Shown here one piece after another: positions 48,631 to 54,454 of a stretch of DNA of 54,454 bases (its first letter is position 1; every line of letters begins with the position of its first letter). Source of the DNA: an uncultured Pelagibacteraceae bacterium. Its GTDB lineage: Bacteria; Pseudomonadota; Alphaproteobacteria; Pelagibacterales; Pelagibacteraceae. The position numbers were made by a program, and so were the translations under genes. The notes beneath the pieces were generated by a model that was given only the letters and a program-made list of their open reading frames with translations, made no database searches and was not told the origin of the DNA. The stretch covers positions 1 through 54,454 of the forward strand of contig CACKXR010000005.1 in the NCBI GenBank assembly GCA_902604175.1. Reading direction: 5' to 3'.

Positions 48631-49341
48631 ATGTCAGAAAAATATCTCATTTTCGGTGCGACAGGATCTATTGGTTCTAACCTGTCAGAACAATTAAAAA
48701 ATTCTGGTAATGACATTCATTTAGTCGCAAGGAAAGAAAGTGAAGTAAGCGCTATTGCCGGTAAGTTGGGATGCTCATTTACTGTTGCTGATGTTTTAGA
48801 AGGAGGCTTTATAGAAAAAGTCAAAGCTGATGTACCAGAAATAAAAGGGATTGCTTACTGCGTTGGTTCAATTGATTTAAAACCTTTACGAATGGTAAAG
48901 GAAGAAGATTTCACTAAATGTATGAAATTAAATTTATATTCAGCAGTTGAAGCGATCAAAGGATATCAAGAGAGCTTAAAAAAAAACAAAGGTTCAATTG
49001 TTTTGTTTTCAACTGTTGCTGCACAAAGAGGTTTTACTAACCATGCTATCATCGCATCTACAAAAGCAGCCGTTGAAGGTTTAACAGTTTCTCTTGCTGC
49101 AGAATTTGCTCCACACATTAGAGTAAACTGTGTTGCTCCAAGTCTAACAAAATCCAAAATTGCAGAACCAATGTTAAAAAATTCGGCAATAGCAGAAGGT
49201 ATCGCAAAAGCTCATCCTTTAAAAAGGTTAGGTGAAGGCAAAGACTCAGCTTCATTAGCTAAATTTTTAATAACTGAGGATAGTTCGTGGGTTACAGGTC
49301 AGATAATTGCTGTTGATGGTGGTAGGTCTAAACTATCATAA
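48631..49341 (+). CDS. Short-chain dehydrogenase/reductase (SDR)
   Basis: IFGATGSIGSNLSEQL, STVAAQRGFTNHAIIASTKAAVEGLTVSLAAEFAPHIRVNCVAPSLT, VTGQIIAVDGG. The tyrosine position of YxxxK reads IIASTK. Confidence 0.9.
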   Translation: MSEKYLIFGATGSIGSNLSEQLKNSGNDIHLVARKESEVSAIAGKLGCSFTVADVLEGGFIEKVKADVPEIKGIAYCVGSIDLKPLRMVKEEDFTKCMKLNLYSAVEAIKGYQESLKKNKGSIVLFSTVAAQRGFTNHAIIASTKAAVEGLTVSLAAEFAPHIRVNCVAPSLTKSKIAEPMLKNSAIAEGIAKAHPLKRLGEGKDSASLAKFLITEDSSWVTGQIIAVDGGRSKLS

Positions 49342-50407
49342 AGTGATTAGATTTTTCTTATCTATAATTTTTTTTACTTTTCTATGTTCAAATGGTTTTT
49401 CTGCAAATTTAAACTTTGAAAAAATTGCTAAACTTAAAGATCCGTGGGGCTCATCTTTTATCAGTGAGAACGAAATAATAATTACGGAAAAAAGTGGAAA
49501 AATAAAAATTATAAATATTGCTACAAAAGAAATATTAGAAGTAAAACATAATTTGAATTTTTTAGAGTATGGTCAGGGAGGATTGCTAGATATTATTTAT
49601 CAAAACAATACTGTTTGGATTTCTTATACTGAAAATAGAGTTAATTGGAAAACTAGCACTTCAATTGCAAAAGCAAAATTAGATAAACAAGAATTAGATT
49701 TTAAAAATATCTTTCAAGCTAATCCACCAATAGACTCTGGTTATCATTTTGGATCAAGACTTGCTATTAAAGATAATTATTTATTTGCATCTGCTGGTGA
49801 AAGAGGACAAGGTATGATTGCACAAGATCCAACTCAACACCCAGGTAGTATTATAAGAATACACTTAGATGGAAGCATACCTAAAGACAATCCTAAGTTT
49901 GATGGAAAATCAGATTGGCTGCCAGAAATATATCAAATAGGCATTAGAAACCCGCAAGGTTTAACCTTATCTCCATATGATGGAAAAATTTATATGAGTA
50001 ATCACGGTGCTAAGGGAGGCGACTGGTTTGGTGAAGCAAAAAAAGGTGAAAACTATGGATGGAAAATTTTAGGCTGGGGTGGAACAAATTATTCTGGAAG
50101 CAAAATTGGACCAAAATGGAAGCCTGGCTTCACAAAAGCTATTAAATATTGGGTTCCTTCAATTGCAACCAGCGCCATCACAATTTACAAAGGTTCGGAA
50201 TTTAAAGAATGGAATGGTCTCGCTTTAGTAACTTCTTTAAAAGACAAATCATTAAGACTAATTGATTTTTCTGATCTATCTAATGTTAAAGAAAATGTAG
50301 TCTTTAAAGACAAGATTGGAAGACTAAGAGACATTCAAGTACATCCTCAAAATGGTAAAATTTATTTTTTAGCAGGTGATAACTTATGGTTAATGGAGAA
50401 AAATTAA
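49307..50407 (+). CDS. PQQ-dependent sugar dehydrogenase-like (glucose/sorbosone dehydrogenase family) exported protein
   Basis: LKDPWGSSFISENEIIITEKSGKI, QGGLLDIIY, HPGSIIRIHLDGSIPKDNP, GIRNPQGLTLSPYDGKIYMSNHGAKGGDWFGEAKKGENYGW. True start is probably downstream of 49307 to avoid overlap. Confidence 0.9.
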   Translation: MLLMVVGLNYHKVIRFFLSIIFFTFLCSNGFSANLNFEKIAKLKDPWGSSFISENEIIITEKSGKIKIINIATKEILEVKHNLNFLEYGQGGLLDIIYQNNTVWISYTENRVNWKTSTSIAKAKLDKQELDFKNIFQANPPIDSGYHFGSRLAIKDNYLFASAGERGQGMIAQDPTQHPGSIIRIHLDGSIPKDNPKFDGKSDWLPEIYQIGIRNPQGLTLSPYDGKIYMSNHGAKGGDWFGEAKKGENYGWKILGWGGTNYSGSKIGPKWKPGFTKAIKYWVPSIATSAITIYKGSEFKEWNGLALVTSLKDKSLRLIDFSDLSNVKENVVFKDKIGRLRDIQVHPQNGKIYFLAGDNLWLMEKN

Positions 50408-51195
50408 AGAATTGTTATCCTATGCATAATTCTATTGCCTTTAAAAGGTGTTGCTTGATGCAACATAGATCTGTTATCCCAAATAGCTAATTGATTTTTT
50501 TCCCATTCTAATGAGTGTTGAAATTTTTTTTTAATTTGGTGTTTGAATAATTTTTTTTTTAAATCTATCTCATTTTTTATTTTAGGCTGAAATCCAACTA
50601 GATGACCTGGGCTAGAGTAAATTGCATAATTTGAACTAATTTTCCTTATAATTTTATGTGTAGATTTTAATTCTTTTATTTTCTTACCCTTCTCTTTAAC
50701 TCTCTCTTTTGTGGTAATTGAAATAGGTCCTTCCGAGGAATAAACACCCTTTAAGCTTGATAATTTTCTTTTCATAGATTTTGTTAAGTCTTTAAAAGCA
50801 TAATATTGTGAGCTAAACTCAGTATTTGCATTACCTTTTTTTGGAACCAATTTTGATAACAACATGGTAAACCTCGGTGGTTTTTTTGTATAAATAGAAT
50901 CTGTATGAAACTGCTCCCCAAAACTTGGCCCTTTATCACTTTTTTTTCGTAGAACAACAGTTATCTGAGGATATTTTTTATTTAATCCTTTCAATCTTGG
51001 ATAGTCTGCAAGTTTTCCAAAATTTTTAGCAAACTCTATGTAATGTTTAGAGGAAAGATTTTGTCTTCTAAAAAAAATCATCCCATATTTATTCAAAGCA
51101 TTTTTAATAATTTTAAAATTTTGTTCTGAAAGTTTTCGTATATCAGTGTTAATTTCAGCCCCAATATTATTTTTATTGGGAATAATTCTTATCAT
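50404..51195 (-). CDS. TauD/TfdA-family Fe(II)/2-oxoglutarate-dependent dioxygenase
   Basis: FFRRQNLSSKHYIEFAKNFGKL, FGEQFHTDSIYTKKPPRFTMLLSKLVP (HxD), WEKNQLAIWDNRSMLHQATPFKGNRIMHRITI. Confidence 0.9.
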   Translation of the reverse strand: MIRIIPNKNNIGAEINTDIRKLSEQNFKIIKNALNKYGMIFFRRQNLSSKHYIEFAKNFGKLADYPRLKGLNKKYPQITVVLRKKSDKGPSFGEQFHTDSIYTKKPPRFTMLLSKLVPKKGNANTEFSSQYYAFKDLTKSMKRKLSSLKGVYSSEGPISITTKERVKEKGKKIKELKSTHKIIRKISSNYAIYSSPGHLVGFQPKIKNEIDLKKKLFKHQIKKKFQHSLEWEKNQLAIWDNRSMLHQATPFKGNRIMHRITIL

Positions 51196-51196
51196 A

Positions 51197-51463
51197 TTAA
51201 GAATTTAGTAATTTGTTTTTTGCTTTCTCAAACTCTTCTTGGGTTAGCACTCCACTTTCACGCAAACTATTTAATTTTGCTAACTCATCACTTAATGAAT
51301 TATTTTCAGTTGAAATAGTTGATTTGGTTTCCGATTCAATCTCCTCTTTTTCGGCTCTATTGGCTTCTTTAGCATTAAATCCGTTCATGATTGCCATGCC
51401 ACCTAAATATAAAACATAAGCCATGATGGGGATTACTAAGCCAAAAAAAATTATTTTTTCCAT
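51197..51463 (-). CDS. Small membrane protein with C-terminal SHOCT-like domain
   Basis: N-terminal TM; SDELAKLNSLRESGVLTQEEFEKAKNKLL. Confidence 0.85.
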   Translation of the reverse strand: MEKIIFFGLVIPIMAYVLYLGGMAIMNGFNAKEANRAEKEEIESETKSTISTENNSLSDELAKLNSLRESGVLTQEEFEKAKNKLLNS

Positions 51464-51466
51464 AAA

Positions 51467-51670
51467 CTAATCTTCATCTTCCTCTCTCCATTTTTTTTCG
51501 TACAGTAAGTAAGCTGCATAAATTACTGAAACTGTACCTACTATCATTCCATAATCAAAGCCTGTTTGCTGGTCGTGAAGGTACCAACCTAGTTGAGTAG
51601 CTCCAATTGTTGGAAAAGTTAGTAAAAGAAAAATTATCGCAATCCTATATGGATACTTTGGTTTTTTCAT
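51467..51670 (-). CDS. Hypothetical two-TM membrane protein
   Basis: 67 aa, two hydrophobic segments. Confidence 0.7.
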   Translation of the reverse strand: MKKPKYPYRIAIIFLLLTFPTIGATQLGWYLHDQQTGFDYGMIVGTVSVIYAAYLLYEKKWREEDED

Positions 51671-51707
51671 ATCTTAGATTAACAGAATAAATTGTGAGAT
51701 TTAATTA

Positions 51708-52553
51708 TTAAATTTGCGTTCTTTTGAAACACTCTATAGTATTTTTCAATAAACAAGCGATTGTCATTGGGCCTACACCACCCGGAACCGGCGTTAAAGC
51801 TTTTGCATTTTTAGAAACTTCATTAAAATCGACGTCCCCTACAATTCCTTTGTCAGTCTTATTAATGCCAACATCAATAACAATTGTACCTTTTTTTACC
51901 CAATCACCTTTAACAAGTTCTGGAATTCCAACTGCTGCAACGATTATATCTGCATTTAAACATTCTGCTTTTAGATCTTTAGTTTTCGAATGGGTAATTG
52001 TTACTGTACAATTATCTTTTAAGAGAAGTTGCGTCATTGGTTTTCCATTTAAATTTGATCTTCCAACTATAACCGCTTTTTTTCCATCCAAGTTAGGCTC
52101 AACTTTTTTAATTAATAAATAACAACCCAAAGGAGTGCATGGCACTGAACTTTCATATCCTGAAGAAAGATTTCCAACATTCATAGGGTGAAAACCATCA
52201 ACATCTTTTGAGGGTAAAATTTTTTCAATAACCTTTTGTTTATCTATATGCTTTGGAAGTGGTAGTTGGACTAGAATTCCTGAAACTGAATTATCTTTAT
52301 TCAGTTCCTCAATTTTTTCTAGCAAAGTTTTTTCATCTACCGAATCTGGATATTTTATAACTTCAGACTTCAAACCAACTTCATTGGCCGACTTTTCTTT
52401 ATTACGAACATATATTTGGCTTGGTGTTAAATCACCAATAAGGATAACTGTTAACCCAGGTACTTTATTATATTTTGCTTTTAAACTTATTACCTCATGT
52501 TTAAGCTCTTCTCTTAATTCCGCAGCTGCTTTTTTTCCATCTATCAAAATCAT
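51708..52553 (-). CDS. folD: Bifunctional methylenetetrahydrofolate dehydrogenase/cyclohydrolase
   Basis: VRNKEKSANEVG, SGILVQLPLPKHI, KDVDGFHPMNVG, VIVGRSNLNGKPMTQLLL, PVPGGVGPMTIACLL. Confidence 0.97.
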   Translation of the reverse strand: MILIDGKKAAAELREELKHEVISLKAKYNKVPGLTVILIGDLTPSQIYVRNKEKSANEVGLKSEVIKYPDSVDEKTLLEKIEELNKDNSVSGILVQLPLPKHIDKQKVIEKILPSKDVDGFHPMNVGNLSSGYESSVPCTPLGCYLLIKKVEPNLDGKKAVIVGRSNLNGKPMTQLLLKDNCTVTITHSKTKDLKAECLNADIIVAAVGIPELVKGDWVKKGTIVIDVGINKTDKGIVGDVDFNEVSKNAKALTPVPGGVGPMTIACLLKNTIECFKRTQI

Positions 52554-52562
52554 TTAATCTTT

Positions 52563-52853
52563 CTAAAAAATCATTGGCGCAATGTAGAGCTTCATACACA
52601 TTTCAATAAACCAAATCAATACAAGAAGGATTATAGGAGATATATCTAAAGAACCCAAATTTGGAAGAAAACGTCTGATTTTATCTAATATTGGATCTGT
52701 AAGCCTGTAGCTTAATTCTAATATAGAATATACAAATCTATTCTGTGTATTTAGAACGTTAAAAGCGATTAACCAACTTAAGACAACATTAGCAATGACA
52801 ACATACGAATAAAGTTTTAGAGTTTGTAAAACTAAGTAAAATATCGCAATCAT
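52563..52853 (-). CDS. YggT family membrane protein
   Basis: YSYVVIANVVLSWLIAFNVLNTQNRFVYSILELSYRLTDPILDKIRRFLPNLGSLDISPIILLVLIWFIE. Confidence 0.92.
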   Translation of the reverse strand: MIAIFYLVLQTLKLYSYVVIANVVLSWLIAFNVLNTQNRFVYSILELSYRLTDPILDKIRRFLPNLGSLDISPIILLVLIWFIEMCMKLYIAPMIF

Positions 52854-53935
52854 TTCTTTTCGACATAAATAGACTGACTTGGAAAAGCAAAAGCGGCACC
52901 ATTTTTCTCGACGATCTGTTTGATTTCTATTGCTAATCGTTCTTTAACAGAAAGCCACTCACTCCACTTATTTGTTTTAGTAAAACATCTTACATACATA
53001 TCAATGGAACTATCTGAAAACTTATCTACTCTAACAGCTACACCAATAGTTACATCATAATCTTCACTGTTATTAATATAAGTCTCAATTTCATTTCTTA
53101 TAGTTTTAAGTTGCTCAACAGTTGAGTCGTATTGAAGTGTTATTATCCAACTGATCGACCAATTATTTTTTGCGCTGTTGTTAATGACAGCATTTTCTGC
53201 AAATTGAAAATTAGGAATAATTGCAAGAGATTTGTCAAATTTTCTTATAGTAGTTGATCTAAAACCTATTTTTTCAACTATTCCTTCAATAATACCTTCC
53301 ACTTGAATCCAATCTCCAATTTTAAATCTTTTTTCAACTAAGACTAAAATTCCTGAAATTAAATTTTTAAACAAATCTTGCGCTCCAAGAGCCACCGCAA
53401 CACCAAACAATCCAAGCCCGGCAATGATTGGACCAATTTTAATTCCCCATAGCTCAAGAACAGCTGCTAAACCAAGGATAAAAATTAAAATTTTTAATGA
53501 TTTAATTATCCATCCAATCAGCTCTCTTGTTAAAAGTTTATCTAATCCACTTAATATGTAAGATACAGGTTCAATAATTTGATGAATAACCCAAAATATT
53601 AAAATGGTTATTAAAGTTCTATTTATTGTGTCAATGACTTCTCTACCCTCAGCAGAAAAAGTCATGTAATAGCTCGCAATAAAAAAACCTAAAACAATTG
53701 GTAAAAATCTTGCAGGACCTTCTAAAGATCTAACAAATGTATCATCTAACTTATTAGTAGTTCGTTTTGAAATGACTTCTAATTTTTTAATAACCAATTT
53801 ACTAATCAAACCTCTAAAAATTAGAAATACTAAAAATATGACAATTCCAATTAGTATTTGAAGTATATCTACTCCTAGAATGCCTTTGTCCCAAACTGAT
53901 AAAAATATTTCCGAAAAATTATTTATAATTCCCAT
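52850..53935 (-). CDS. MscS-family mechanosensitive ion channel
   Basis: GLGLFGVAVALGAQDLFKNLISGILVLVEKRFKIGDWIQVEGIIEGIVEKIGFRSTTIRKFDKSLAIIPNFQFAENAVINNS. Confidence 0.95.
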   Translation of the reverse strand: MGIINNFSEIFLSVWDKGILGVDILQILIGIVIFLVFLIFRGLISKLVIKKLEVISKRTTNKLDDTFVRSLEGPARFLPIVLGFFIASYYMTFSAEGREVIDTINRTLITILIFWVIHQIIEPVSYILSGLDKLLTRELIGWIIKSLKILIFILGLAAVLELWGIKIGPIIAGLGLFGVAVALGAQDLFKNLISGILVLVEKRFKIGDWIQVEGIIEGIVEKIGFRSTTIRKFDKSLAIIPNFQFAENAVINNSAKNNWSISWIITLQYDSTVEQLKTIRNEIETYINNSEDYDVTIGVAVRVDKFSDSSIDMYVRCFTKTNKWSEWLSVKERLAIEIKQIVEKNGAAFAFPSQSIYVEKK

Positions 53936-53937
53936 GA

Positions 53938-54454
53938 CTAAATTTTATATAACAAAAACTCTTCTTCACCAGGATTAAAAAGAAATATCTTTTTCCATTT
54001 AATTTCATTCAATATTGACGAGGCTTTTTCACCTATACACATTAAATTTGTATTCATCCAAACAGTTTCTAGTTGGTTAGATTTAATAAAGTTTAAAAAA
54101 CTAAATGCACTATTTTGAGAGTAAACATAAACTATATCAGGCATATTCTGTTTTAACTCTTTAATAAACTCTCCATCAAAAATTTGATTATGATTCACCC
54201 TATAATTTATTAATCTTTTAACGCTACATCCTTCATTTAATAATTGTCGATCAAGATCGACTGAAATAGTTTCTCCACTCAAATAAAGTAATGGTCCATT
54301 AGATAACTCATAGTTTTGTAAAATTAACTCCTTCAAATTTGAAACGTTACCTTCAGCAGCTATAGTATTTTGAAAACCATGGCTTCTAGCTTTTTTTTCA
54401 GTAACTTCTCCAACACAGAAGCATTTAATTGTCTTACTAATTTCCTCATGATTT
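53938..54454 (-). CDS. hemD: Uroporphyrinogen-III synthase, partial (N-terminus beyond right edge)
   Basis: The ORF-track TTG start at 54336 is internal; the frame stays open to the edge: NHEEISKTIKCFCVGEVTEKKARSHGFQNTIAAEGNVSNLKELILQNYELSNGPLLYLSGE, HemD-like. Confidence 0.75.
   Translation of the reverse strand, partial: NHEEISKTIKCFCVGEVTEKKARSHGFQNTIAAEGNVSNLKELILQNYELSNGPLLYLSGETISVDLDRQLLNEGCSVKRLINYRVNHNQIFDGEFIKELKQNMPDIVYVYSQNSAFSFLNFIKSNQLETVWMNTNLMCIGEKASSILNEIKWKKIFLFNPGEEEFLLYKI

Noticed and set aside
1-54454. Searched by eye for CRISPR arrays, transposases, integrases, phage genes, toxin-antitoxin or restriction systems
   Set aside because: None seen; nearly all open frames are metabolic, transport or core genes.

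Overview
The window looks like a chromosomal segment of a SAR11-type marine alphaproteobacterium (Pelagibacterales). It is very AT-rich, with very short intergenic gaps and overlapping or shared stop codons. I saw no rRNA, tRNA, CRISPR array, prophage or transposase. From left to right it carries: a probable dmdB/dmdC pair (DMSP catabolism type, cut by the left edge); leuBDC; rplS-trmD-rpsP-ffh, with a strongly structured leader upstream of ffh; dapF-ftsY; a DMT exporter; an amidase plus TRAP transporter; ggt; a GlpSTPQV-type ABC transporter whose two ATPases have complementary degenerate motifs; a block of alcohol and 2-hydroxyacid oxidation enzymes including tandem lldD paralogs; a PagL-like gene; the ccmCDEFGH operon, preceded by an unexplained structured element; yciB, a BI-1 family gene, an aldo/keto reductase and argG; a locus with two very different photolyase/cryptochrome homologs, a DUF2256 gene missing from the ORF track, and a possibly fused DUF4174/FG-GAP ORF; then folD, YggT, MscS and a partial hemD. 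The best candidates for something under-described are the two-photolyase locus (one member appears domain-permuted, the other appears to have lost Fe-S ligands), the hspQ-ccmC intergenic RNA-like element, and the asymmetric ABC ATPase pair. The ffh leader is strong, but I believe a structured leader upstream of ffh has already been reported in Pelagibacter. All family calls come from reading the translations; no searches were run.
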